A stretch of 64,000 nt of DNA from Gimesia algae (GTDB taxonomy: Bacteria > Planctomycetota > Planctomycetia > Planctomycetales > Planctomycetaceae). Below, one piece after another: positions 1 through 9,154 of the stretch (position 1 is its first letter; each line of letters begins with the position of its first letter). The position numbers and the translations under genes are program-made. Below the pieces are notes generated by a model. That model did no database searches, was not told where the DNA came from, and saw only the letters and a list, made by a program, of their open reading frames with translations. The stretch is taken from positions 4,873,357 to 4,937,356 of the forward strand of contig NZ_CP036343.1 of NCBI RefSeq assembly GCF_007746795.1, in the 5' to 3' direction.

Positions 1-544
1 CCAGCTTGACTTTTCGTCTGATTAATTCAGGACCAGAAAGCGGGCTGATTTCATCCGCTTTCGACTCAACCAGGTCTGCCAGATTTGCGGCTAAACCGAC
101 CTGGATAATCACAATGGAACCGTCGGCTGATGCGGCCAGCGTTTTCCGCAACAGCTTGACCGCATCCGGCAGTTGTTGATTCGAACTGATATCATGCGGG
201 TAACGGCTCTGATTTCCCTGCGATTCTTTGATGAGCTTCAGATAGCGGCTCTCGCGTTTCTGTGCATCGCGAGTCACTCCGATGGGAATATCACCCCGTC
301 CGTAAAATGTGTTTGTGGCGTCGGTGAAGGGGCCTGTGAGAGGATTGATTTTAGAAATGGTTACCGCCAGCAAATCACATTCTCGTCGATCCGCCAGTGT
401 GTGTAACATCGCCAGAGCCAGTACATCATCGACATCTCCAGAGATATCCGTATCAAAAATCACCTGAGCCGGCTCCGCCGCTAATACGAGCCGGGTAGTC
501 ATTAACAATAGTAAGCAGATTCCACTCAAGCGCTTCCAGAACAT
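1..544 (-). CDS. Secreted nucleoside-hydrolase-like protein (3' end missing)
   Basis: The frame is open from an ATG at 542-544 to the window edge, giving 181 residues of an incomplete protein. A hydrophobic signal peptide ends near residues 22-23. It is followed by DTDISGDVDDVLAL (residues 31-44), the Asp cluster that binds Ca2+ and ribose in inosine-uridine nucleoside N-ribohydrolases, in the spaced DTDxxxDxDD form common in exported members. A second in-frame ATG at 556 sits directly against AAAGG, so the inner ATG, about nine bases from that Shine-Dalgarno-like run, is preferred. The likely role is hydrolysis of the N-glycosidic bond of nucleosides or similar compounds outside the cytoplasm. 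The substrate is unknown. It heads the leftward run of secreted enzymes that fills the first 9 kb. Confidence 0.75.
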   Translation of the reverse strand, partial: MFWKRLSGICLLLLMTTRLVLAAEPAQVIFDTDISGDVDDVLALAMLHTLADRRECDLLAVTISKINPLTGPFTDATNTFYGRGDIPIGVTRDAQKRESRYLKLIKESQGNQSRYPHDISSNQQLPDAVKLLRKTLAASADGSIVIIQVGLAANLADLVESKADEISPLSGPELIRRKVKL

Positions 545-629
545 AGAATGTGTCATCCTTTAATGTATTACTGATAGTCAAGTCGTGTGATTGCACCAGC
601 TGATTCAATCGGAGTCAGCAAATAGCTCA

Positions 630-1412
630 TTATTTTTTCTGCTGCTGCCGTGCCCGGCCTTCCATAATTCGCTGCAGTTTACGTTGTTCCGCAGCCATCG
701 CTGTATCGCTAATTTCCGCGGGTTCTACTTTACTGCGTTTCAGTTTCTCTGTATCAGGGATACTCCGCATTTTTAATCCACGGTACCAGACCGGATCACC
801 ATGGTCCTGCAGAGACAGGTTTGCGCCGCGATCAGTCAGGTTTCCTCCCCGATTTGCTAATAGTTCTACATGCCAGGCATAGCGCGGGTCGGTATAATCC
901 AGATCAATGACCTTTTCCCCATTCAACCAGTGCTGAATGACAGTCCCCTGACAGACGATGCGCCCTGTATTCCATTGCCCCACAGGGCGTGTTGCGTCGT
1001 GTGAGGGAGGCAGGCAAAAATAAATTGAAGCCGCGCTGGTGCGGGGATTCTTGCCATCCACGTGTTTCTGATTATCCAGAATCTGATACTCATATTGCCC
1101 TGGACGGTAATAGATGCCACTGTTACTTCCTTCCGCAACCTTCCATTCAAACTTCAGTTCAAAGTTGTCGGGCACAAGCTCTGGTTCATAAACCAGGCTT
1201 CCCCCCTTACCGGAACGGGTAAGCACCCCTTCTTCCACTTTCCAGTTGCCACTGTGCTGCCAGCCTGTCAGGTCCTTGCCATTAAACAACAGCGTGAATC
1301 CCTGCGTCTTTTCCTGTTCCGTCAATTGATTCGGTTCAGAAGTACAACCAGTCTGATTAGACTGTAATAAAACCAGACATCCCAGACAGAGAATCGCAAA
1401 CTGCTTTTTCAT
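630..1412 (-). CDS. DUF1080 (3-keto-disaccharide hydrolase family) lipoprotein
   Basis: A 260-residue exported protein. The N-terminus is a signal peptide with a Cys at residue 23 (QTGC), so it may be lipid-anchored, although the lipobox is not canonical. From about residue 38 it has the opening of the DUF1080 concanavalin-like sandwich: GFTLLFNGKDLTGW, then EFEWKVAEGSNSGIYYRPG, then QYEYQILDNQKH. Known relatives act on glycosides or are found beside carbohydrate enzymes in planctomycetes. The exact reaction here cannot be read from sequence. The C-terminal 40 residues are charged and rich in Gln/Lys/Arg. It lies 43 bases downstream of the ceramidase-like gene on the same strand, so co-transcription is plausible. 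Confidence 0.8.
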   Translation of the reverse strand: MKKQFAILCLGCLVLLQSNQTGCTSEPNQLTEQEKTQGFTLLFNGKDLTGWQHSGNWKVEEGVLTRSGKGGSLVYEPELVPDNFELKFEWKVAEGSNSGIYYRPGQYEYQILDNQKHVDGKNPRTSAASIYFCLPPSHDATRPVGQWNTGRIVCQGTVIQHWLNGEKVIDLDYTDPRYAWHVELLANRGGNLTDRGANLSLQDHGDPVWYRGLKMRSIPDTEKLKRSKVEPAEISDTAMAAEQRKLQRIMEGRARQQQKK

Positions 1413-1455
1413 ACTTTGACCCCAGTTTTGCTTATGGATGATTTAATAAAATGTG

Positions 1456-2871
1456 TCAGTCTGAAATCTGATTCAGCATCTGAAATATCTGTTGATTGAT
1501 TTTGACAGAGGCATCCGCTTCCAGATAACTCCAGCTCGATCTCCAGGTCTCGTACCCCTGCAGACCATGCTGTTCTGGAGTAGGAAGATAACCGTTATAA
1601 CCGTTTGCCAGCGCGATCACAAAGGTTGGTTTAAGCGGGCTTTTCTGTTTTATCTCCAGACCGATTTCTGCAAAGACCTCACAGGGTATTGCTACCACTC
1701 CCAGTTCACCGATTCGCAATGCCTGCAACTTGATATTGACGGTAGCAGGCCCCTGATCGATGTTCACCGTTTCCCGGGCATAGACTTCGTTGGTGGTTAA
1801 ACGGTCGGGATCTTTCGCCGCGGCTAACAGTTTTTTCGCATACACCAGTTCTTCCTCATTCGGTTTGCGAATCCCCAAATCCAGAGTCCGTTCCTGTATG
1901 ACGATTTCTGTATCACGGCGATACTTCAGGTTTTTCACAGCCGCATAAGTTTTGTCTGCTATCACGGATGCCACCGCAATGACGCGTTCAAAAGCCGCCG
2001 CACGCGGACGAGGCTCTTTGAAATTATAGTTGTTGATATCTCCGCTCGTACCATTGGACATGATACCCACAAAGGTTTCATCTCCCCCCAGCCGCTTTTT
2101 GATCTGTCGGGCATATTCTCCAAAATAATCTGCGGAGAGTTGGTTCGGGGGAATTCCACCTACGTAATGCAGAGAATAATTTGCCAGTAACGCCAAAGGT
2201 CGTCCCTCGGCTGACTGAACCGAGAGAAATGAAATCGCCGGATCAATGGGACCAGCAGGCTTGATGAGAATTTCGCTACCGCGGGGTGGATTCGTACGAA
2301 CTTTGTCGGACTTCCTCCCGAATGGATTAGTCGGTATTTCTCCTTCTCTGACATACCACCGCCGGTTATTCACTTCCGCTGGTTCCTGCGTCACTCCCCA
2401 GGCAATTTGTGCCGGTTCTAACCGGGCGTGAGCATTAATAATTGACTGCGCAATTCCTTCTGTCAGAAACTGCACATATTCCTGACTGGGATGACACTGC
2501 GCCAGGGGAACGGAAGTCGGAGCCGTATGCGTATGGGTGGCTGATGTCAGCATGTGACTTACAGGAATGCCGGTCTTGAGAGATGCCTGTTGTTTGGCGG
2601 CATCAAATATCTCGCGTGAAATCAGGCAGATGTCACAAACGACAAAGGCGATACTGGTATCACCACTCTTAAGAACCAGAGCGCGAGCATGAAGGGGATC
2701 GTGAGCAGACACCGCCTGTCGATCCTGAAAGCTGCCCGTCATCGAGACAGGAAATTTTCGCGGGGTAATATTGTATTTCGCTGCCCCCGCCTGCAGAGAA
2801 GCAGGCGCTGCATCTGCCGTCGGCAATGACATGGGAAACAGTAGAACTACCAAGATCGTGAGACGAAGCAT
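1456..2871 (-). CDS. Neutral/alkaline ceramidase-like secreted protein
   Basis: A protein of about 471 residues with a signal peptide (MLRLTILVVLLFP...ADA). The ATG at 2871 is chosen because GGCAGGAGA lies eight bases upstream; an in-frame start 18 bases earlier has no such site. The mature N-terminus AGAAKYNITPRKFPVSMTGSF and the segment SATHTHTAPTSVPL match the N-terminal domain of neutral ceramidases, in which these His residues bind zinc. The stretch where ceramidases carry the nucleophilic Ser (GDVSPN) reads GDINNYN here, so classical amidase chemistry is doubtful. It is about half the size of true neutral ceramidases and lacks their C-terminal domain. It is probably an exported hydrolase of unknown substrate, in the same leftward cluster as the sulfatase. 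Confidence 0.75.
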   Translation of the reverse strand: MLRLTILVVLLFPMSLPTADAAPASLQAGAAKYNITPRKFPVSMTGSFQDRQAVSAHDPLHARALVLKSGDTSIAFVVCDICLISREIFDAAKQQASLKTGIPVSHMLTSATHTHTAPTSVPLAQCHPSQEYVQFLTEGIAQSIINAHARLEPAQIAWGVTQEPAEVNNRRWYVREGEIPTNPFGRKSDKVRTNPPRGSEILIKPAGPIDPAISFLSVQSAEGRPLALLANYSLHYVGGIPPNQLSADYFGEYARQIKKRLGGDETFVGIMSNGTSGDINNYNFKEPRPRAAAFERVIAVASVIADKTYAAVKNLKYRRDTEIVIQERTLDLGIRKPNEEELVYAKKLLAAAKDPDRLTTNEVYARETVNIDQGPATVNIKLQALRIGELGVVAIPCEVFAEIGLEIKQKSPLKPTFVIALANGYNGYLPTPEQHGLQGYETWRSSWSYLEADASVKINQQIFQMLNQISD

Positions 2872-2900
2872 CTTTGATTCTCCTGCCAACAGTTTACAGT

Positions 2901-4241
2901 TTATTTTTCAGGCTGAGGCGTTGCGGTCTGCTGCACCTCAGTTTTCCAGGCAGCGAACGCAGACTGCATTTGCTGAACACGTTGTGGCTGAGCCTCAACC
3001 AGATTTTTGGATTCTGACAAATCTTGACTGAGATTATATAACTCGACCGGGTCCTTGCGCGTCTGATTCAACAGCAACTTCCAGGGCCCCTGCCTTACAG
3101 CAGATTTACCGTTGTAAGCCCAGTAGATCTGTCGGGGCGCTAATGATTGCTGGTCTGTTAACAGAGTGACCAGACTGACTCCATCCAGCTTGCGTCCCGC
3201 AGGAACTTTCGCTTTCGTCAATTCCAGAATGGTAGGCATCAGATCGATACTAATGACGGTTTCATCACAAACGGTTCCAGAGGGAATCTGACCAGGCCAG
3301 CAGGCAATCGCCGGCACACGATGTCCCCCTTCCCAGAGGCTCCCTTTGAAACCACGCAGTTTTCCGTTCGAACCATTCTTGTTAGCACCATTATCAGACA
3401 GAAAGAAAATGAATGTCTTATCCGTCAGTTTCAGTTCATTTAAAACAGCAACTACTTTACCAATGCCCTTATCCATTTCATTATTCATCTCGCGGTAGGC
3501 ATTCGCAATATCCTTTCGTTTGGCAGTTTTGATTTCACCGCCCCCCTCTTTCCGCATTGGCTGATCATGAGGTCCCTGATACGGATAATGCACGGCCTCA
3601 TGTGCAATATAGACAAAAAATGGTTTCTCTCGCTGGTGGCGAATAAATTCCACGGCATGATCATTTATCAGATGCGTCACATATCCCTGTTCCTCACGGT
3701 TCAACTCCGCATTATGCCACCAGTCGAATACGCCGGTCCCGTCCAGATGAGCAAAATAATCGACATTTCCACTGACATATCCTGTAAACTGCTGAAACCC
3801 ACGAAACGTCGGGTTGTACTGCCGTTGGTACCCCAGATGCCATTTGCCAAACATCCCTGTCTGGTAGCCCGCATCCTGCAGACATTGTGCCAGTGTGATT
3901 TCATTTTTCTGAAGACCATGATGTCGGTTCTTCTTCGGGTCCGCATAGACCACCCCATCGATGCCCGCTCTCTGCTGATAGCGACCAGTCAGCAAACCTG
4001 CCCGCGTGGGACTGCAGACAGCCCCACTGGAATGAAAATCGGTAAAGCGCATTCCATTTTCAGCGAGTCGATCCAGATGCGGAGTAGTGCATTCCTTACT
4101 CCCATAACAGCTCAGGTCCCCATAACCTAAATCGTCAGCCATAATCAATACGATATTAGGGTGCGGAATCGTGTCTGCGGCTGATAGCAGAGCAGGCAGT
4201 AATGTGTACACCGCTAGAACGATGATCTGAGTTCTTCTCAC
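2901..4241 (-). CDS. Exported sulfatase (arylsulfatase A family)
   Basis: Type I sulfatase. The metal-binding start NIVLIMADDLGYGD is followed by GAVCSPTRAGLLTGRYQQR. The Cys of CSPTR is the residue converted to formylglycine in the family, and the downstream GKWHLGY motif is also present. An upstream in-frame ATG at 4292 would add MNNLLFCISCFRERGCS, which does not look like a signal peptide. A GTG at 4241, seven bases after GAGG, gives a clean signal peptide (VRRTQIIVLAVYTLLPALLSAAD) and is preferred. The protein is about 446 residues. It should cleave sulfate esters, probably of sulfated polysaccharides, in the periplasm. No maturation enzyme lies beside it; the SUMF1-fold protein at 27748-28980 lacks the needed cysteines. 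Confidence 0.92.
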   Translation of the reverse strand: MRRTQIIVLAVYTLLPALLSAADTIPHPNIVLIMADDLGYGDLSCYGSKECTTPHLDRLAENGMRFTDFHSSGAVCSPTRAGLLTGRYQQRAGIDGVVYADPKKNRHHGLQKNEITLAQCLQDAGYQTGMFGKWHLGYQRQYNPTFRGFQQFTGYVSGNVDYFAHLDGTGVFDWWHNAELNREEQGYVTHLINDHAVEFIRHQREKPFFVYIAHEAVHYPYQGPHDQPMRKEGGGEIKTAKRKDIANAYREMNNEMDKGIGKVVAVLNELKLTDKTFIFFLSDNGANKNGSNGKLRGFKGSLWEGGHRVPAIACWPGQIPSGTVCDETVISIDLMPTILELTKAKVPAGRKLDGVSLVTLLTDQQSLAPRQIYWAYNGKSAVRQGPWKLLLNQTRKDPVELYNLSQDLSESKNLVEAQPQRVQQMQSAFAAWKTEVQQTATPQPEK

Positions 4242-4410
4242 TGAGCAGCCTCGTTCCCGGAAGCAACTGATGCAAAATAGCAAGTTGTTCACATCAGTTT
4301 AAATTATCGAATTCGTATCACTTCACCATCATTCAATTAGACCGCAGGCTGTGACACAAATCAATCATAACCACTAACAGATAAGGAATTACCCCCGGCT
4401 CAGTGCGAAC

Positions 4411-5709
4411 TCAGGCAAACAGTTCGTGCATAATTCGACCGTGGGGAACCAGCATCGTGGGGCGACCAGTATTAGTAAAGTATTCCATCACGGGATTGAT
4501 CCCCAGACTGTGATATATCGTAGCGGCGATATCATCTGGTTTGATCTCGGTACTCTCATCTGGCGCATCTCCCGCTTTGGTCGTACCACCGATGAACTGA
4601 CCGGGTTTGATTCCAGCCCCCGTCATCAGGCACCAGTTCACGCGCGGATAATGATCGCGTCCTGCATTGACGTTGATTTTGGGTGTGCGGCCGAACTCTC
4701 CCATAATCACAATTAGAGTACGATCCAGTAATCCTTTCTGCTTCAACATTTCCAACCCCGCCGTGATACCGCCATCCAATGCAGGCAGCAGTCGACGATG
4801 ACCGGCAAAGTTTTCTGTATGCGTATCCCACCCATCATAGGTCACCGTGACAAAGGGAACACCATATTCAATCAGTCGACATCCCAGTAAGACAGACTGG
4901 TTGAATTCATCAGGCGTAAACAGATCACGAATCGGCTTTGATTCCTGTTCCACATCAAACGCCGCCCGCGCCCGCTTCGAAGTGATCATGTTATATGCCT
5001 GTAAGCCAAACTGATCCAGCGCTTCCAGCAGCTGGCTCTCAGTCGCTTCGTCTTTAAAACGCCGGTTCAATTTATCGAGCAGCTGCTGTCTCTGATTGAC
5101 CTTTTCCAGTGTGAGGCCTTCAGGCAGCGAAATCCCGCGCACCTGAAAAGGCTGCCCTGGTCGCGGCACAGTATTCGTTTTGAAAGGCGCATAAGCATCC
5201 CCCATATAGCCGGCATTCCACTCGGTTTTGGGAATCGCGACATAGCCCGGCAGATCGGGCTTACTCGAAATTTCTTTACTGACTACCGAACCCAGTGAGG
5301 GATAAATCAGCGCGGGCACCGGTCGATTCCCTGTAGAAATCCAGGACTGTCCCTGAGGATGAGCACCCGCCGAATGCGAGATGCCGCGAATTAATGTAAA
5401 CTGATCCGCTTTTGCTGCATACTTTGGCATGTGTTCACAGACATTAAATCCGGAAAGACACGTCTGAATCGATTTAAACTCTCCCTGAGTCTCAGTCGGC
5501 GCTTCAGGTTTCCTGTCCAGCGTGTCCAGATGCGAGACGCCTCCCGCCAGATTCAGAAACAAAACCGCATCTGCTTTCGTTTTCTTCGGAGCCTCTGAAT
5601 CTGAATTGGCAGCAGACAGCTTCAGGAATCCAGGTAGAGATAATCCGAGCCCACTCAGAAAACCGATCTGTAAGGCACTGCGTCTGCTGATTAAATCGGG
5701 TTGATTCAT
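4411..5709 (-). CDS. DUF1501 protein, Tat-exported
   Basis: A 432-residue protein beginning with a twin-arginine leader (SRRSALQIGFLSGLGLSLPG, Arg9-Arg10). It carries the DUF1501 signature, a relative of the alkaline-phosphatase/sulfatase fold: FLNLAGGVSHLDTLD near residue 52, GWDTHTENF, then MGEFGRTPKIN and GRDHYP near the C-terminal third. The function is unproven in any planctomycete. It lies 48 bases downstream of the DUF1549/DUF1553 gene on the same strand. This pair is a recurrent planctomycete unit thought to work together at the cell surface or in the periplasm. The start at 5709 follows AAGAGTAAAGAAG. Confidence 0.9.
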   Translation of the reverse strand: MNQPDLISRRSALQIGFLSGLGLSLPGFLKLSAANSDSEAPKKTKADAVLFLNLAGGVSHLDTLDRKPEAPTETQGEFKSIQTCLSGFNVCEHMPKYAAKADQFTLIRGISHSAGAHPQGQSWISTGNRPVPALIYPSLGSVVSKEISSKPDLPGYVAIPKTEWNAGYMGDAYAPFKTNTVPRPGQPFQVRGISLPEGLTLEKVNQRQQLLDKLNRRFKDEATESQLLEALDQFGLQAYNMITSKRARAAFDVEQESKPIRDLFTPDEFNQSVLLGCRLIEYGVPFVTVTYDGWDTHTENFAGHRRLLPALDGGITAGLEMLKQKGLLDRTLIVIMGEFGRTPKINVNAGRDHYPRVNWCLMTGAGIKPGQFIGGTTKAGDAPDESTEIKPDDIAATIYHSLGINPVMEYFTNTGRPTMLVPHGRIMHELFA

Positions 5710-5757
5710 CTTCTTTACTCTTTCCAGAAACGGTCATTTCCCGTCAGTCTGACTGGA

Positions 5758-8700
5758 TCAATGGTTGGTAATGAATTCCTGAGTATTCAGTAAAACCCAC
5801 ATCAGATCATGCAGACCTTCCTGAATCTGTTCCGTTTTCTGTAGATGCTGCAGACTCTCTTTCAATTCCTGCTTTTCCGGAAATCTTGAAAGTGTCCGCA
5901 GGTACGCCTCGGTCACCAGTTTTTCCTGTTCCGCCTGTGTGAATGATTTCCCCTTCAATTCCATCAGCCAGCTGTCCGAACGTGTCAGGTGGCCCAGCAT
6001 TTCTGAATCATTCCGCACATAAAGCGACTGCAGTAACGTGGGTTCATCCTGTCGTTCGCAATCACAGTTCGTCGTCCGCAGTGGTTTTCCGAATACCAGC
6101 AGAGAAAAATCAATCGCCCGGGTCTGATAGGAAAGCGGATGCTGTGTAATTTTACGGCGGTCGGTCTGAGTCGCCAGTTTTGCCAACTGTTTCTCACTGG
6201 CAGTGGCCTGCAGAATCGCATCAATGGCGACTTCCGCTGGTAAACGTCTCAAAACCGTGTGACTGAAATTACGGACATCCTTACGATTTGTCGGATGCGG
6301 TCGCCAGCTGAGCTGATAGGTACGGCTGTTGGCAATCGTCCGATGCAGCCACTTCATGTCATATCCACTCTTAATGAACCCATTCACCAGGTAATCGAGC
6401 AGAGCCTTGTTGCTGGGTGGATTGGCTTGATTCAGATCATCCGGTGGATTGATGATGCCCACATTAAAATAGTGAGCCCAGATCCGGTTTACGAACGCTT
6501 TGGCAAAATAATGATTCGGTTCGTTCAGCATCCACTGCATCAACAACTCTCGTGGATCACTGCTCTCACTGATATCAATTTCCTCTCCCCCCAGTAGTTT
6601 GGCAACCTGCTTTTCTGTTTTGGCAGGTTCGATATAAACTTCACGCCAGGGGATCGATCGTCCTTCCGCTGCGATTCGTAAATAACTCTGCCTCCGTAAC
6701 GCAGCCGTATTCAACTTCACGGGAACCCCCAGCATATTCCGGGTCTGTTCATGCAGAACCGCAGCATCAGGAGGCACTCCAAATTTGACCCGGGTAAAGA
6801 ATTCCGTAAAGAGTTCAAAATCCTGCTTGGACCATTCATCAAAAGGATGTTTATGGCATTGCGCACAATCCAGACGCATTCCCAGAAAGGTATAGCCAAA
6901 GGCCAGAGCTTTATCAGAAGGGACAGACATGTTACCCCGCGCCCAGTAGTGCGGCATGGTGTTATCCATCGCAGTAAAGTCGGCCCGGTCTTTAATACTG
7001 GTAAACTCACTCTGCTGGGCCATGAATTCTTCAAACGTCTGTCCTGGAAGACGGCTGGTTCCCAGAATAATACCAGATACGATTTTGTCCCAGCCAACAT
7101 TGTCTGCCACACGTCTCTGAATCCAGGCATTCCACTGACCAGCAACCGGTTGCGCCATTTCTGTCGCTCCTAAATAGCCGGCATTGCTCCCCGTGAGATC
7201 GGACAGCTTCATACTCCACCAGGCCACATACGCAGGTCGCTCGAGCAGTTCCTCAATTTTCTGTGCCCGTTTTTCCGTAGTAGTATCTTTGAGAAACTCC
7301 CGAATTTCGTCAGGAGCAGGCAGCGTACCCGTCATATCCAGGCTGACGCGTCTTAAAAATTCCTCATCCGTGCACAATACTGATGGCTGGATTCCCAGTT
7401 GACGCAACTTGTTGACCACATGCTCATCGACTTTGGTCGGCGTCGGTACATCGGGATATCGATTGTCCTCATACTTCTTAACAGGCAGAATGACCTGAGT
7501 GGAAAAGATGCCGTTGTCATAATAGGAAATAACATAAGTATCTCCGGGACCTTTGACATGGATCGTTCCCTCCGGTGTGACTTCCGCGACACTGTCATCT
7601 TTTGATTCAAATCGGGTCAAGCAGGTCACGTCTTCACGTGTGCCGTCCGACCAGACAGCGATTGCGTTGAGGGAGAATGTATCTCCCTTCTCAGAAAAGA
7701 CTACCTGCTGCGGCGTTACATCCAGGCGAACAAATCGGGGCGCTGTTTTAGTTGTTGATTTTGCGCCTGCTTTAATCCACTCACGTAACAGACTCTGCTC
7801 CCAGCCGCCGGGAGGCAGTCTCAATCCTCCTTCATGTTCGTCTTCCGAAGTTGGTTTATTCAGCACCAGACTTTTTTCAGGTTGTTCTTTGTCAATCCGT
7901 TTCAGCAGGTTGTCATGATCCTGCTTGAAATCATAGCCAAACATCGATAGCTGAAACCCGCCACGTCCCTGAAATGAGCCATGGCAGTTCCGGCTGTTAC
8001 ACCCTAGCCTGCCTAACAGAGGGATGACATGCTGTTGAAAATCAGGTATGAGTTTTTCACCGGCTGCAATCCGTTCCTGAATGGGTGGCAGGATTGCCTT
8101 CATTTTGGTTGAATCTGATTCAGCAAATAAAGCGGGTGCTGTTGAAGTAACTGACTTCTCACCAACAAAAACGTTCGTCTTTCCCAGTCTCTTTTTGAGT
8201 TGTTGTAACGAGGAAGAAGGTAACCCCGTATATTGGACCTCCAGACCTTTCAGTTGAATCAGACTGGATAATGCTTCCACAGCAACTGGTTCTAACTTCG
8301 TTCTGTTCAGCGAGAGATACTCAAGGCTCTTTAATGAATTGAGCGATGATAACTCAGTTCCGGTCACTTCTGTCCGTGCAAGATACAGAACTTTCAGTTG
8401 TTTCAGTTGCGCCAGCAGTTTCAAACCGGTATCACTGACTTTCGTTCCAGACAGAAACAACACTTCCAGATTATTCAGATCAGCCAGCGCCTGCATTCCC
8501 TGATCGGTTACATTCAAATTTCGTAAGGAAAGCACCTTGAGTTGCTTCAGGGAAGACAACTCCTGCAGACCAGCATCGGTGACTTTTGTGTTGTCCAGAT
8601 ACAGACGCTCCAGTTTGTTGAGTTTCTGTAAACAACTCAATCCGGAATCACCGACCGCGGATTCGGAGAGCATCAGAGTATCCAGGTTGGTCGACTCTCG

Positions 8701-8997
8701 AATATGCAGGAGTGCCTCATCACCAATGTGAGGGCAGACCAGCGCAAGATAATCGAGTTGGTGGAACTGTTCCAGTTGAGCCAACGCTTCAAGTGTAACA
8801 TGCGGTTTGCTTAACCGGACGAGACGAACGCTGCCATCTTTATTTGTCTGCAGGTTCGTACAGAATCGCCGTAGTCCTTCCACTGCAAGCTGTTCGGGAG
8901 TTTTGGCTTCAACGGGAGCCTTAACCTCCGCTGCAAAAACCGGCTGCGCGAAAACCACCACAAGCAAGATCAGAATAGATCGCCATCGGACCTGCAT
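5758..8997 (-). CDS. LRR + cytochrome-like + DUF1549/DUF1553 surface protein
   Basis: A 1079-residue exported protein with a signal peptide at 1-22. Domains in order, with approximate positions: a leucine-rich-repeat block (about 60-270, period near 24, recurring LxxLxxLxxLxLxxTxVTDxGL); a planctomycete cytochrome-like module (about 315-415) with LGCNSRNCHG; an Ig-like BIG_2 module (about 425-505); DUF1549 (about 525-730) with a CAQCH haem-type motif in LDCAQCHKHPFDEW; and DUF1553 (about 815-1065). CxxCH suggests covalent haem, while the first site has the CxxxxCH spacing seen in these families. The start follows GAGGTGAGAG. It is upstream of, and probably co-transcribed with, the DUF1501 gene. 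A role in polysaccharide or surface chemistry is often assumed but unproven. Confidence 0.88.
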   Translation of the reverse strand: MQVRWRSILILLVVVFAQPVFAAEVKAPVEAKTPEQLAVEGLRRFCTNLQTNKDGSVRLVRLSKPHVTLEALAQLEQFHQLDYLALVCPHIGDEALLHIRESTNLDTLMLSESAVGDSGLSCLQKLNKLERLYLDNTKVTDAGLQELSSLKQLKVLSLRNLNVTDQGMQALADLNNLEVLFLSGTKVSDTGLKLLAQLKQLKVLYLARTEVTGTELSSLNSLKSLEYLSLNRTKLEPVAVEALSSLIQLKGLEVQYTGLPSSSLQQLKKRLGKTNVFVGEKSVTSTAPALFAESDSTKMKAILPPIQERIAAGEKLIPDFQQHVIPLLGRLGCNSRNCHGSFQGRGGFQLSMFGYDFKQDHDNLLKRIDKEQPEKSLVLNKPTSEDEHEGGLRLPPGGWEQSLLREWIKAGAKSTTKTAPRFVRLDVTPQQVVFSEKGDTFSLNAIAVWSDGTREDVTCLTRFESKDDSVAEVTPEGTIHVKGPGDTYVISYYDNGIFSTQVILPVKKYEDNRYPDVPTPTKVDEHVVNKLRQLGIQPSVLCTDEEFLRRVSLDMTGTLPAPDEIREFLKDTTTEKRAQKIEELLERPAYVAWWSMKLSDLTGSNAGYLGATEMAQPVAGQWNAWIQRRVADNVGWDKIVSGIILGTSRLPGQTFEEFMAQQSEFTSIKDRADFTAMDNTMPHYWARGNMSVPSDKALAFGYTFLGMRLDCAQCHKHPFDEWSKQDFELFTEFFTRVKFGVPPDAAVLHEQTRNMLGVPVKLNTAALRRQSYLRIAAEGRSIPWREVYIEPAKTEKQVAKLLGGEEIDISESSDPRELLMQWMLNEPNHYFAKAFVNRIWAHYFNVGIINPPDDLNQANPPSNKALLDYLVNGFIKSGYDMKWLHRTIANSRTYQLSWRPHPTNRKDVRNFSHTVLRRLPAEVAIDAILQATASEKQLAKLATQTDRRKITQHPLSYQTRAIDFSLLVFGKPLRTTNCDCERQDEPTLLQSLYVRNDSEMLGHLTRSDSWLMELKGKSFTQAEQEKLVTEAYLRTLSRFPEKQELKESLQHLQKTEQIQEGLHDLMWVLLNTQEFITNH

Positions 8998-9154
8998 CTC
9001 TCACCTCTTCGAATATCAATTCCAACAGGTATCTGATTGAGCCACTTAGATAAGCATACTTTAATACGTACACCCTATCTAAGCAATGTTAAATAAATAA
9101 CTGCCCGCTGATTTTCGAGAATTCGGTAGTCCGCCTGGTGGTCACAAGACCGAT

